NCBI GenBank assembly: GCA_001599715.1
Contig: BCHU01000014.1
Span: forward strand, 310,001 to 374,000
DNA: 64,000 nucleotides
DNA from: Phaeotremella fagi
Taxonomy: Eukaryota > Basidiomycota > Tremellomycetes > Tremellales > Phaeotremellaceae
Direction: 5' to 3'
Within the stretch, counting starts at the first letter, position 1. Each line of letters opens with the position of its first letter. Made by a program: the position numbers and the translations under genes. The notes beneath the pieces were generated by a model, which searched no databases, had not been told where the DNA came from, and saw only the letters and a list, made by a program, of their open reading frames with translations. Positions 52,538 through 64,000 of this stretch are shown here, one piece after another.

Positions 52538-55024
52538 CTAATCACTATCAGTCTCCGAATCCTCATTAATAGCCCTTTTCCTCTTAGGTCCCTCCTCATC
52601 ACTCGAACTCTCATATTCATCCTCACTCCCACTCTCATCATCGTCATCATGGACAGTCGACGTCTTAACCTTCCCACCCCTCATCATAGCCATCTGACCA
52701 GCGATCGTGTCCTCCTCTGGATCTGAGATATCTTCATCCTCTGAATTGTTCTCTTCAACGTCTTCGACTTTCATCTGGGTTCAAGTGTTAATATTGTTTT
52801 CGGTATAAGAAGAGAGAGGGGACATACCATTATAGGTCGTACCACATCATTCCCTAAATACGTATCACTCGCCCAATGAGCAACGAAAGAATAGATGTTA
52901 GCTTGAGGTGGCGCTTGGAATTGTAAACTAAATTCCTTAGGTTCCGAAGGTGAACCATCAGATTTCGGTAGAGGGATATCAGTGATTCTCAAAGGTTGAA
53001 CAATGACTTTATCGAGTTTCGAATCACCCAGTAAAACGTAGTAATGTGGTTTTCGTAGCTAATCACGGGTCTTCAGTAATAATAGTTTGATAGTTTATGC
53101 TACCTACCTGTGGCCAATGTGGTGCATGGGCATAACCATTTGGAATCTCTTTCTCTTTCCGTATCTTCTCAACAGGTTTAGTCGACACTTTCTCTTTAGA
53201 ATCAATGACAATCTCTTTAACCTCCTCAACCTTCTCCTTGATATCACTACCAAAATCAATTCCCTTCTCCGGTTCCCCCTTGACATCAAGCGAATCCTCA
53301 ACAACACCAACTGAACCTTCTTTGACTCCGTTACTCAATCCACCAGACTTGGAGGTAGCGGGTTTAACATAAGTAGGATAAACGTAGCGACATTTGTAAG
53401 TCAAAGAAACGATTGCACTTGGAGTCACGATTTTTTCGCCAACAACTAAAGTATTATCAGTACAATTTACAACCAAGACTTACCCTTGAATTCAGCATCA
53501 ACAATCTCCAATCTAGGCCATATTTTAGCAACCTCCAAAGCCTCTTTCTCATCTTCATCAACCTTTTTGACGAATTTCTCTAACCATCGTCTACCCTGTA
53601 AGGATTTAACCAACTCAACCTCCCTAGCTTCTTCAGGCGTGAAGCCTGGCAATTGTGCTAAAGGTGATAAACTTGGTGGAAGAGCTTGAACCAACGACGG
53701 TTGAAGTTTGATACAGAGCAACGAAGTCGCTAGCCAATTATGTGAAAGTGCAATGGTGAGTAAAGATGAAACCAGAGGTGGAGTGATTCTCAAAACAGCC
53801 AACACATCTTTCACGTCAGTTTTGAAAATCACATTCCAAACCTACCCTCTTTAAGTTCCGGATCGGTAGGTTCGATCCTAAGTAAATGACTCCAAAGAAC
53901 CGCCTGAGCCCGTCTAGGAACACCATTGGAAACATTAACCCGACTCTCACGTCGGATAACAGGACTGTCCTCGATATCAAGTTCATCCTTCTTAGCTTGG
54001 ATCTCTTTCTCCAACTCTTCAACTTTAGATTGACGTTCTTTCTTTTGTTTCTTGTTCAATTTCTTACGTCCAGATAGGATCGATTGGAATTCGATGGCTG
54101 ATGAGAGTAGAGCTACGAGGGAGACGAAATCGGTATCCTCTCTAAGAGAATGGAAGAAGAGTTCAGCAGTTTGGTTAAGGATTCCATCGCGTGTTTGGCG
54201 TCTTTGGAAGAACCACCATCGGCCCTAAGAATCAACCAAATCAGTCAAATCCAAAAACCAAAATGTTGTCAAAGCAGACGTACAACGACCCAAGGTATAC
54301 CACCACCTAACACCAATCCATAAGCAGCTAAAACCCAAATACTGTTTTTCCCTTCAATGACCCATTTAGGAATAGCGATCTTATCCTCTCTCTGTTGTGG
54401 ACCATCTGGATTCCCGTATTTCGCCAAGTTCTCACGTGTAACCTCGTCCGTCAGTGATTTATAAGCTTTGGTGAGTTCGACGAATTTAGCATCAGCATCT
54501 TCTTGAGTTTGGTTCTCTGATAATTTGATTTTATCTGGGTGGCTACGGACGTTAGCTTAAGGGAAGAGATAGTTGATCGACTTACAATTGTAAAGACAAT
54601 TTTTTATAGTGTTTCTTAATCTGTTTCTCAGTACTACTAGTACCCAAACCCAAAATCTCGAAAGGGTTATAAACGACTTCCCCAGCTAATCTCGGTGAGA
54701 CGTAAATGTTGTAAACGAGATAAAACAAGAGTAACCAAGCTCCTATCAACGGTAATATCCTCCAAAGGAATCTATTGGATCTATCGATTTTCTTGAGATC
54801 TTTCAATCTTTGATTGTTTGCCTGACATTCTTTACATTTACAGAGTGGTTTTAGTGGGTCTAGGGGAATGGTCAGTGGGGGGTGGGGAATGCAGGGTACT
54901 ACTTACCTCTTGGTGCTGGTTTTAAGAGGTAATAGGTTGTTGGAATTAGAATTATGGCTAAGCAGGTTACACCGAAATAAGAAGCTAATGAACCTGAATC
55001 ATCGTATGATATACCAGGTGACAT
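52538..55024 (-). CDS. SEC63: ER translocation protein SEC63
   Basis: Multi-exon minus-strand gene with ATG 55024 (MSPGISYDDSGSLASYFG) and TAG 52538-52540. It has N-terminal membrane segments (YFGVTCLAIILIPTTYYLL; ILPLIGAWLLLFYLVYNIYV). The lumenal J domain is EILGLGTSSTEKQIKKHYKK followed by LSLQFHPDK, with the HPD motif restored across a splice junction. A third membrane segment is ILVAAYG/VLGGGIPWVVG. The Brl/Sec63 region follows (FHSLREDTDFVSLVALLSSA, LPGFTPEEAREVELVKSLQG, PHYYVLLGDSKLDKVIV, YSFVAHWASDTYLGND). The C-terminus is strongly acidic (DDDDESGSEDEYESSSDEE). Family knowledge: Sec63 recruits Kar2/BiP to the Sec61 channel for post-translational import. Confidence 0.92.
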
Positions 55025-55316
55025 TTTGGTGGTGGGTGGTGGGGGAGTGGGTAACTTGGGGTGGTGCTAGATAGATGGAGGGGGGGTGTTACTGCTGCTG
55101 GGTATAAATGTATTGTAGAGACAAGAACAGTATTAAACTCAACCTCTACACTACGTGGAAGACGCGCCACAAACGGTAATACAATCGGTAATATAAATCA
55201 ACTGTAACACCTCTTCTTGTTGCGGCTTGTCCCGTAGGCAGAAGGCAGCTAGGTAGACATTTAACATTTAACATCCATTACCATCAACAACTACAACCAC
55301 CACCACACCACACACC

Positions 55317-56002
55317 ATGTTCCGTCCAGCTCTATCATCCCTAAAACAAATCTCAAGACAAGCCACCCACTCCACAAGACAATTCTCAACAGCCATCCCA
55401 GAAGGTTCAAACGAATTCGTCGCTCAAAGAGCTGCCGTCAAAGCACACGCTGCTGGTGAGTTGGAGTTCAAGTAGTCTGACCCAGATTTGGATCTGATGC
55501 AGTAACTAATGACTTGTTCTGATTAGAAACCACGGAACTATGGAAGAAAATTAGGTAAATTCCCCCTTTTGATGTTGGGCAATGGTCACTAACTTTTATC
55601 AGTTTTTACGTCTGTATCCCTGGAATCATCGTTGGTTCCATTTGGACTTGGAAGGTAGAAGAGGAACATGCCGCTCATATTGATCACATCAAGTGGGTCT
55701 AGGAGGCCTTAATTATCAATGCTTCCATTACTGATAAACTTCGGTGATTAGACACGATAACGGTGGTGAACTCCCCGAAAGACCAGTTTATTCATACATG
55801 AACATCCGTAACAAGGTGAGTAACCCTATCACAATGTATGATAGATGACTAACGAGAAATGTAAAATAGCCATTCCCGTGAGTTACACTACCCCAAAATT
55901 AAAACTGGATACAATGAATGGATACTAATTTAAACCTTTAGATGGGGTATGAACGCCCTTTTCTTCAACCCCGAAGTTAACATCCCAGTCGCTGAGGAAT
56001 AG
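55317..56002 (+). CDS. COX13: Cytochrome c oxidase subunit 6A (COX13)
   Basis: Multi-exon gene from ATG 55317 to TAG 56000-56002, about 130 residues. It starts with a mitochondrial presequence (MFRPALSSLKQISRQATHST). The mature part has TTELWKKISFYVCIPGIIVG and SIWTWKVEEEHAAHIDHIKH (single membrane helix). The conserved C-terminus is ERPVYSYMNIRNKPFPWGMN followed by ALFFNPEVN. The PFP of this motif comes from an 8-nt exon (55870-55877, CCATTCCC) flanked by AATAG and GTGAGT. Family knowledge: subunit VIa is a nuclear-encoded regulatory subunit of complex IV. It is divergent from SEC63 (292 bp between starts). Confidence 0.92.
55870..55877 (+). other. COX13: 8-nt microexon of COX6A/COX13
   Basis: The bases CCATTCCC lie between a TAAAATAG acceptor and a GTGAGTTAC donor. 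With the preceding AAG and the following A-TGG they encode K-P-F-P-W, part of the conserved RNKPFPWG signature. Skipping it would shift the frame. Confidence 0.85.
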
Positions 56003-56448
56003 ATTGAACTTAGGATATCAATCGGAAATTGAGTTGTGGATGCATTTCTTTTAACTGGATTCATGGGTGTTCGCGGGGGAGTGTGTGAACTATCGATTGG
56101 TTATCATTGAGAATCGGAATCTGAGAATCGGAATCACCCCTTTCCCCTCCTTTCTCTCGTCAATGCAATCTGATCAACAGACCTGAGCTTCATAAGACGA
56201 AATCATGAGGATAATGAGGATAATACATAGTATATCAGCATTCTGAATCCTGAATCATCACAAATCTCCATGGTAGATATCCACGGTCCTTACCCATCTC
56301 AGCGTCAAATCCAGAAACTTAAAATTTGCCCACCAAAACCCAATTTTCTATCTACAAGCATCTATCACTTGACGGATATATTGCCATTTAACCACTGATC
56401 ATCATTTCAATTCATACCAAATACAAATCCTAAACCCCAACCCCAACC
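56003..56448. other. Convergent intergenic region between COX13 and PEX3
   Basis: Holds the two 3' flanks. No gene or RNA recognised. A short direct repeat (GAATCGGAATCTGAGAATCGGAATC) lies near 56110 and a repeated ATGAGGATA near 56205; the former is longer than 20 bases only because it counts both copies. Confidence 0.35.
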
Positions 56449-58394
56449 TTAAGATACAGGAGCCCAATCACCAAAAATCAACGCTGCGAAACCTTCGAAT
56501 TCCGGGATCGCCAAAAGAGTCTATCAAAGGTCCATCAACACCGCCCCCAAAAAGCAAAGTAAAACTCACCTCAACCCCAGAATCAGGTAAATTCTCTAAC
56601 AACCCTCTAGAAAATTCCGTGAAAAACGGTAAACAATCAACCAACCTCTTACCCCCTTCCACCTTCCCCTTCCCCAACGAAAAAGTCATTCTCGAGATCA
56701 TCGTTGTGAAACCTTTTTCTTGGAGGTAACGTCCGTCGACGCTTTTCAGTTGGATTTCGGATTGGGTTAGGAGGGATTGGAGATATTTTGAATGGTCTGT
56801 TGGGGAATTTGGGAGTGGTGTTGAGATGGTTGATGGGATTTGGGAGGGGGGGATTAGGTGTTGTACAAAGCTTTGGTTATGTTAGTATCAACGACGTACG
56901 ACTCAAACTTACTCGTATAACTCGATCTTCCCGTTTACACCGATTTCAGTTTCGACACCAGCCCTAACTTCTTTAATCAATTTCTCCCAATCATCAATAG
57001 ATAATTCCTTTTTCAATCCCAAACCACCAAAAACTCTTTCTACTTCATTCTCAACACGCCCAGCCAAATTTCTCCAACCCTCATTCAAGATCCACCATGA
57101 ATAACTGAGAAACAATCTTTCGGCTTCACTGTTGTCTTCATCTTCATCTTCATTTTCGGTGGATAGGGTCGGTTGATCGACTGTGAAATACGATTTGATA
57201 CTTTCTGGAACTAGGTTGACTGATGATTCGACGAATTCAGTTAATCCCATTGAATCCACTGAGAAATAGCTCAACCATCCTGAAGACTTTTTAGGAGGGG
57301 GGACAGTAGCTTGTTCAGATTCTGTTTCCTCCTCATGATCCAAACCGATCGTGGTTGAAGAAACATTTCTTGGTGTCCTACTACCGTCATTTTCTTCAAC
57401 CAAAGGTAAATTAGCTTTGACATCTTCCAAATATCGTTTCCTGGCTAGTATAGATAATTGTGAAATAGTCAAAAGGTAAAGTAAAGGTAGAAGATAACAT
57501 GCGGTGATGGCCCGTGTTATACCTATCGATCAGCTATTTGATAGAATCAATGAAACTCACTGTACACTTTCAATTCGTTCCAAAGTTCTTTTTTACTTTT
57601 GGTGGTAAGTGGTGATTCAGGTACTACACTTGGAACAGTGAAAGAATTGATATCATCCTGACGAGGAGGTGAAGGATGTAATTGCGATTGTGAAAGATCA
57701 GAGGGGGGTGAGGGTGAGAGTGAAGAAATGTCTGTAGCTGGCAAAGAGATTGATTGAGATACTGTAGATGAAGTCATCTAATTAAGTTTAGCGTAAGTAA
57801 AATCATGAGTAAGATGCCACCTACCCCATCATCCTCATTTTCAGATCTCCTAAATTCCGATGCCCAACTTTCACCGACATTCCCAGAAACACTAGTTCTC
57901 GGACTCCCATTATCGCTACTTTCCGAAACGTTGCTATCATGTACATCATGACCCTCAAGGAAAAGAGAGTTGACAGATGTATCATCAGGTAGATTCGATT
58001 TCGAGTCTGGATCCAAAGAAGAAACACTAGTAGTCAAAGTTGAAGTTCCCGAATTCAAGCCTTGTAAAGTCTGTGAAATGCTTTCGACAGGATAAGCGTC
58101 TAGAAGTTGGGGTTGAAAACTTGGAAGTAGGGCGTAGAGTGTGAAAGTTATTGTTGAGAGTAAAGAGTTGAAATGTGATTTCATACTTTGGTCTTGTGAG
58201 TAACGGGAAGCAGGAGAGTTGTAGTTTACTTACACATCTCTTTCTTTCTTTTCTTTCAAAGCTTTTACACGAGCTTCCCTCATTCGATCTAGAGCGTAAC
58301 TTGCTACTAGATAAACAGTCGATGCTGTTCCTACGAATACGAATAGCTTTCTTAGACGTTTCCTCCATGGATTTATCGTAGTTGAGGAACTCAT
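56449..58394 (-). CDS. PEX3: Peroxisomal biogenesis factor PEX3
   Basis: Multi-exon minus-strand gene with ATG 58394 (MSSSTTINPWRKRLRKLFVF) and TAA 56449-56451. A short basic start precedes a membrane segment (LFVFVGTASTVYLVASYAL) and a charged helix (RMREARVKALKEKKERD), the typical peroxisome anchor. Family landmarks are TITFTLYALLPSFQPQLLDA, YPVESISQTLQ, KKELWNELKVYS, ISQLSILARKRYLEDV, then WWILNEGWRNLAGRVENEVE and the C-terminal IPEFEGFAALIFGDWAPVS. A Ser/Thr/Asp-rich insert of about 100 residues interrupts the conserved N-terminal half. Family knowledge: Pex3 docks Pex19 to insert peroxisomal membrane proteins. Identification is by several matching blocks in order. Confidence 0.82.
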
Positions 58395-58596
58395 GGTGGG
58401 AGATGGGAGAGTAGAGAAGAGTGAAATTGAGTTAAATGTTAAATTGCTTAAATGTAGCTATCGGTTAATCATCACCCGAGATTGAGTTTGCTTGATTAAT
58501 TTTACCCCTCATTTATGTCCCCCGTGGGGAATCAGTCATCTCCTTACTTCACCTCTTTTTCTGCTCGCTTACTTTACTTTCAACACCACCATCACA
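58395..58596. promoter_or_regulatory. Bidirectional promoter of PEX3 and acetyltransferase genes
   Basis: 202 bases separate the two divergent start codons, so this must contain both promoters. It ends in CACCACCATCACAATG at the acetyltransferase start. No specific site recognised. Confidence 0.5.
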
Positions 58597-59393
58597 ATGT
58601 CATACAAGATATCCCCAGCAGTAGAAGCAGACGTAGTAAGTCACCTCATATCCACTCCAATCTACACCCAACCTGACAAAACAACCCAGCCCGACATCTT
58701 ACAACTCATCGTCGATCTCGTAAGTCTAAGTCATCGTCAACCCCACCGATCTAACACAAAAACCAACTTAACAGGCGGTATACGAGAAAGAACCTGATGC
58801 AGTAGTAGCAACTCCAGAACTCGTATGTCCACAGATGATATCCAACTAAAATCACCTTCAGATGATCGAAAACATCTTCAAGAAGAAATACGCCGAATGT
58901 TTGATCGTAAGAACTGATACTGGGCTAGCGGTGGGGATGGCGTTAGTATGTCCCTCTCTCAACCATATATCGCTCTACCTATCTAATGGATATCGTTAGT
59001 ACTTTTTCACATATTCAACATGGCTAGGAGCACCAGGATTATATGTAAGTCCCTCAACCGAAATAGGTTCAACGTAATAACTGAAAACAACATAGCTCGA
59101 GGATCTCTACGTCTCACCTGATCATCGAGGTGGTGGTCTCGGTAAACGATTGTTTGGTGAGCTGGGGGTAATAGCCAAAGAGAGGGGATGTCAAAGGATT
59201 GAATGGAGGGTACTTAAAGTAAGTCCTGGCTTTGAAGTCAATAGTATTTTCATTAATCCCCATGGCTTAGTGGAATCAACCGTCCATCGACTTTTATGTC
59301 CAATGTCTCAAAGCTGATAATTTGGTTGAATGGGATACAATGAGAATAGAGGGTAACGAACGTATCGAGAAATTGATTGAGTTCAGGAAGTAA
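58597..59393 (+). CDS. GNAT acetyltransferase, spermidine/diamine acetyltransferase type
   Basis: Seven or so small exons from ATG 58597 to TAA 59391-59393. Splicing gives MSYKISPAVEADV + PDILQLIVDL (30-nt exon 58690-58719) + AVYEKEPDAVVATPEL, which is the classic start of the SSAT-like GNAT group. Motif A/B follows: PGLYLEDLYVSPDHRGGGLG with KRLFGELGVIAKERGCQR, containing the acetyl-CoA loop HRGGGLGK. The end is WRVLKWNQPSIDFY and a basic-acidic tail. Family knowledge: these enzymes transfer acetyl groups from acetyl-CoA to polyamines or thialysine-type amines. The exact substrate is not fixed by sequence. About 165 residues, normal for the family. Confidence 0.85.
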
Positions 59394-59575
59394 ACCAAAA
59401 AACAGAAACCAACGATTGATTATCAATCACTCTAAAATGTAGGCGTACATCCAAGAAAATTGTACGAGGTACGAAGTAGGAATGTTACAACATGAAATAC
59501 AATTGAATATGAAATATCACCAAAACAGTATCATTCCTCTATTCTTGATCTACAAGCCCAAATCCTTATCTTATG

Positions 59576-60413
59576 GTAGTATACCCCGAACCTTTCTTTT
59601 CAGCGACCCCATCAACTTTATGATCAGGAGCGTTAGCAGCAGGTATCGTCCCAAGTTTCGACATGTCCATTTTATGTTGTTTCGAATCACCTTTAAAACC
59701 GACATAAAAGACCTTGGATCTAAGTGAGGTAGTAGCGTCGGACTAAACGTCGTCGTCAGCATCATCATCATCCTCATCCTGACGTACAAATAACAAAGTA
59801 ACACTAAAAACATTAGCCATTTTCTGAATTTTCAAACCCCATTCTTCGACTTCTCTCAACCCCCCAGAAGTCCTAAGCACATCACCAGACACAGTCAACC
59901 TAGGATCTGAAGTATCAAGATCCATAACTGGAATCATCCCTTCGACATCATTGAAATCAGGTGGATTAGGTAGATTGATGAAGATCCTTAAACGATTTGA
60001 ACGGTGGGGATCGGATGGGGATGGGAGGTTGAGAAGGAGGGAACGGAGTCGGAGGGATGTTGTGAATGGGATATGGATTATTAACTGGGTATTTATCAGT
60101 TTAGTTTAGGAGGAGTTGGGTAGGTTTACCTCATCATCAACTCCACTTTCTATATATTGTTCCTCGTCAAGTCTTTCATCCCATTCTTTGATGACTTTCG
60201 ATGCGGAACTTGGATCAGGATCTAATAGATTTATACCAGTCACACTAAGACTTATAAGTACAGTACCTGGACTCAACCTCGAACCCACTTTTCACGATCG
60301 ATCCAACTCCATAAATTCGAGTTACTGCCTTCACCAGCTGATACCCTCTCCAACACTTGCGTCGTTGAGACGTTAGATAGATCATCGACTGTTAGGTCGT
60401 CTGCGCAGCTCAT
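59576..60413 (-). CDS. PITH-domain protein (PITHD1-like)
   Basis: Minus-strand gene with ATG 60413 (MSCADDLTVDDLSNVSTTQV) and TAA 59576-59578. The PITH domain is assembled over several exons: LWSWIDREN, VTGINLLDPDPSSASKVIKE, WDERLDEEQYIESGVDDE, LIIHIPFTTSLRLRSLLLNL, RLRIFINLPNPPDFNDVE, ANVFSVTLLFVRQ and VFYVGFKGDSKQHKMDMSKL. Family knowledge: PITH is the C-terminal proteasome-interacting domain of thioredoxin-like Txnl1 and also occurs alone, as here; no thioredoxin domain is present. A link with the proteasome is inferred from family. It is convergent with the acetyltransferase gene. The acidic insert DEDDDDADDDV before the last exon may be partly intron read-through. Confidence 0.85.
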
Positions 60414-60640
60414 TTTGATTTGTGATTTGGGTTGGATGGTAGATTGGGTAAAGTTTAGTTACTATATTACTGAGTGACTAATGACAATGACAATAACAAC
60501 GCTGGTGTGGCGATTTTAGGTGGCAAATATGGTAGCTTTTTTGTTGTCTACAACTAAGGCGTAGTATCTCTTTGAACAATAAATCATTCATTCATATACT
60601 CGTTAATCTCATAAACAATACAACAACCCTTGCGAACCCC

Positions 60641-63600
60641 TCAAAAATCCGAACCTTCAATCAAAGGCCATAAAGTGATCCCAGCCTCCTCCTCCACATC
60701 CGTACTCTCAACCGAACCCAATTCACCAACCCCCACCCCATCATTTGACGTCAAAACCCTACGCAATTCACCCCTCTCAATCAGATATTGCAATATCTCG
60801 TTAATCTCCAATCTATCCAGTAGAGTTACCAACAATGATCTTAAACTTGCCTAAAAGACTTATCAGTGACAGTTCATGTCGATGATATGGGGAAGGTTGG
60901 ACGTACCTCACTAATACCAGGTCGTTGGTTGATATACCCTTTAACTCCCTTCACCGATCTCTGCCATTCATCTTCCAAACCAGTTCCCCAAATATCAAAC
61001 CATCGTCTCGGAGTGACATCATTGGTCGGTCGACGATGTATAGGAAGTTTAGTGACGTTCGCGCCCCGTTGTCTAACTTTAACAGTCCATTGATCCCTAT
61101 GAGCAACATGGACTATTCTAGATGTATCGTACCCTGCCCAAAAGATTCTTGGGGGTTGTTCAGAAGATAATCGAGCTAGAGCTTGCTGTAATTCGTGTTT
61201 CGATAATTGTAATTTCGTCTACGGTGAATTCGTCAGTTTAAATACTTTCCTCAAGAGATAGAACCAGTCTCACCTCAAGCTCAGGTTTACTCAAACCGTT
61301 ACCCGTTGATTCGAAAGCAGCAAGAACGATCCGTTCAACAAGTTCAGAAACATCCTTCCCATCTTCGAAAACAACGTTCCAAGGAACAGGACGTCTTTGC
61401 TCAGAACTAGACGGACAAGGTCCAAAAGCCCTTCGAGCAGTTTTCTTGACTCTAACGACGTCAAGATCGAATTCGAATGAATCGTCATCTAAAAAAAAGA
61501 GTTAGTTTTGTCTAACCCACCGTTCCCCGATAACTCACTTAACAACTTGGTCTTGTAAGCGAAGAATTCAGTCGAAATTGTTGGGAATTCCATGACATCG
61601 AAACCAATTTCGACTTCATGGTTCGAGACTAGATTCATCAAAGCCGCCATGTCCCCACCGTTACCACCAACAAGTGGCCAAGAGATGTGTTCCTCTTTAT
61701 CTAGAGTATCTTGGACTTCTTTCGCTGAATCATGCATTTCAGGTGTGTAAGGTCCTTCACCTATTTGTGACCATCTGCAAGGGGTAAGTTGCTACTTGAT
61801 TTTATCACACCTTCAGATGAACTTACAGTTGAGAGAACACATATTGTCGACCTGGAGTAACTCTGTTTGAAGTAGTTTTCGATAAAATACCTTGATTCAT
61901 CATATCGTCCAAATCTTCATTATAAATATCTTCAAAAGGTCTAATCAGATCCCCAGCGGTTCTTGCGTCGTAATCATCAGCGTTGGTCGTGAGTATCATC
62001 TAAAAGGCGTTAACCATCAGTCATATTCCATATAAATGAAAACAACAGAACCAACCTTGATAACAGCTCTAACCATCCCATGATCCTTGCGATTCCTGAC
62101 AACAGGTTTAACATCTTTCATGACGATAGAACCCGAAGCTAAACCGATAGTTCGAAGTTCCTCCGAAACATGAGTTTTACCCGTCTCATAAAGTGGTTGG
62201 ATAATGTAACCGAATTTTTGACAAGGTGTATAAGTCCAAGAATAATCTTCGACCAAGGAATCGACAGCTTCAGGTAAATCAGGTGCAAGTTCGACTTTAG
62301 TGACGGTATTCGAAACAGCCAAACGTCTACATCACAATGTCAGTCAACTAATAAACTAGTTATTGAACTCACATGTCAGCTTTGTTGATATGATTACGAA
62401 GATAATTGATATGCGCGTTCAAATCGAAATCAACGATACTGGTAGGATTAGGATCAGGTAACAAAGCTTCACCCAAATGTTCCATCCAAACGTTATACCA
62501 AGCTTCCTCCAATCGATCGACGTAAGCAGCTTTACCAGGCATCTCCAGCAATTTCTTGATTCTCGATGCCAAAGTCTGTCTAATCAAATCAGGGAAAGCC
62601 TGGTTAAGCGCCATTCTACCACGAGCTGCACTATTTCGTGTTCTGGCTCTAATGATAGCTTCAGCATCCAACAACCTGTCATCCTCTTCTTCAGTAAAAT
62701 TGTGTCTTTTTCGACGGAACCTTGTAGTGTCTACGTTTCAATCAGCATACCATACTTCACGATCGACTCACCCCCAGCAGGTCGTTTCATTCGTGTCAAT
62801 TTAACATTTCTCTCCGTCGGACCCTTCTTCTTAGCTCTACCAAAAGCTCTAACCGATTCATCAACCATCTCATCAGTCCAAACAACCATCGACTGTTGAA
62901 GACGCTGTTTAGAGACAAACTGGAAAACGTCATCACTATAGTCGACGTGAACTCTTTCAGCAGCCGTCTGAATCCGTTTCACCCATTCCAATCGAGCAGC
63001 TTGAGCCCGTTCAGCTAATTTGACTCTTAAAACCTCTTGAACCAATTTCTGTTGTTGAGTGTCCCTAGCCAATTCTTCCTGTTGTCGACGAACAGATATC
63101 CTTTTGACGTTCTGTCTACGAGCCAATTTCGCTTTGATCTGTGTAACGACGTATTCTCTTGGTACAGCTATATCGTATCCCAATTGACCAGCCTGATCAA
63201 CGTTCAAATCATCAGCTCTGAGCGCCGTGATCAGAGCGGTTTGTTGAGCTTCTTGAAGTTTCTGAACATGTTTCCACCTTCCAGAACCTCTGAAAAGTTT
63301 CGCTCTGTCCCCTTCGAATTCTAGCTTCTGTGGATAATCCGAAATAAAAGGGAATGTCTGTTCAATCTGTTGCTGCAGTGAAGGTATATGATGGACATCA
63401 GCATCCAAACAAGCTTGTTTCACTATGGGCCAATAATAATCTAGATCCGCTATTCCTTTGGTCGGTAAGATCCCCAAAACATCTCCGTTCAAAGCAACAT
63501 GATAAACAGGAACGTAATCATGAAGAAGGAAATATTTAGCGCGAGACGATTGACTGACACCAAAGGAATGGGTTGAAGCTTTGATCACTGGATTTTCTAA

Positions 63601-64000
63601 TGTCGAAACGAGCGGGGTGAGGATTTTCATTGTACTGAGTATATCGAGAAGAGTAGCGATTTTAGGTTTCGAATGATGACCACCGAATCCACCAGGTGGA
63701 CGCATGTTTTTAGGTACATGGCGTAACTTCATGTCCGGAGACGTGAAGATCAAATCCTCAATATCCTGATCATAATATGAAGGAGCGATACATTGGAACC
63801 ATTCTTTCACAGTTATATCTTCGAACAAAAGTGGTAAAGCAAAGATCGTTCCGTAATCTTGAATAACCGATGGACTAGTAGGTATAGCCTTCACCAGAGC
63901 TCGATGTAGAATCTCAGCTCGAAGCATTCGACCCGATCTCAAACCGTAAAGGAAGGATACGACTGTCGGATCGCGCAGAAGAGTATCTCGAAGGGTCTCA
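60641..64000 (-). CDS. Large TFIIIC subunit (Tfc3/GTF3C1-like), partial
   Basis: Minus-strand gene whose stop is TGA 60641-60643; the frame remains open to the right edge, so the N-terminus is outside. About 960 residues are visible. Landmarks are VVSFLYGLRSGRMLRAEILH, LPLLFEDITVKEWFQCIAPS, IPREYVVTQIKAKLARRQ-like helices, TFPFISDYPQKLEFEG and KHNFTEEEDDRLLDAEAII-type Myb/SANT-like segment with RNSAARGRMALNQAFPDLIR. Late blocks are RAFGPCPSSSEQRRPVPWN, RIFWAGYDTSRIVHVAHRD and RRWFDIWGTGLEDEW. These fit the B-block-binding subunit of TFIIIC, which recognises tRNA gene promoters for RNA polymerase III. I judge this from overall layout and the winged-helix/SANT arrangement, so it is likely, not certain. 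Confidence 0.68.

Noticed and set aside
62477..62899. 140-codon plus-strand frame opposite the TFIIIC subunit gene
   Set aside because: It lies wholly antisense to well-supported conserved coding exons.

Overview
The window is nuclear DNA of a basidiomycete yeast, most likely a tremellomycete of the Kwoniella/Cryptococcus type. Genes are dense and intron-rich. Introns are short (about 38-100 nt, GTAAGT/GTGAGT donors, CTRAC-like branch points, AG acceptors). Protein architectures are typically basidiomycete, such as a STE50/Ubc2 adaptor with SAM, RA and two SH3 domains. I recognised no tRNA, rRNA, transposon or CRISPR array.

Layout. 1-4587: a head-to-tail array of five small paralogous genes (family 1) with no function I can name; the first is cut by the window edge and the fifth carries an apparent frameshift. 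5068-7761: STE50-like MAPK adaptor. 8579-9555: secreted ferritin-like (Rds1-type) protein behind a 1.3 kb gene-free stretch. 10864-15981: a large Cdc15/SepH-type kinase with added CH, C1 and CaaX elements. 16-17.7 kb: almost gene-free. 17690-19157: 3-hydroxyisobutyrate dehydrogenase. 19440-21035: RS-rich protein. 21137-22782: TFIIE alpha. 23088-26013: a second tandem array of three unknown paralogs (family 2) with identical exon layout. 26157-29436: SCY1-type pseudokinase. 29707-31491: NUFIP1-like snoRNP assembly factor, divergent from CMC1 (31743-32176). 32.3-35.6 kb: four small orphan genes. 35865-37023: Nudix hydrolase. 37133-38371: splicing factor YJU2. 39406-46511: NOT1. 47542-49284: bacterial-type PI-PLC. 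49924-50360: small unknown gene. 50444-51224: CIA30-domain protein. 51730-52289: ATP18. 52538-55024: SEC63. 55317-56002: COX6A/COX13. 56449-58394: PEX3. 58597-59393: SSAT-like acetyltransferase. 59576-60413: PITH-domain protein. 60641 to the right edge: large TFIIIC subunit (partial).

The housekeeping genes cover transcription (TFIIE, TFIIIC, NOT1), splicing (YJU2), membrane traffic and organelle biogenesis (SEC63, SCY1, PEX3) and respiration (CMC1, ATP18, COX6A). The main novelties are the two tandem families of unknown small proteins, the kinase with CH, C1 and CaaX elements, and two very small exons (5 nt in YJU2, 8 nt in COX6A) that the reading frames require.
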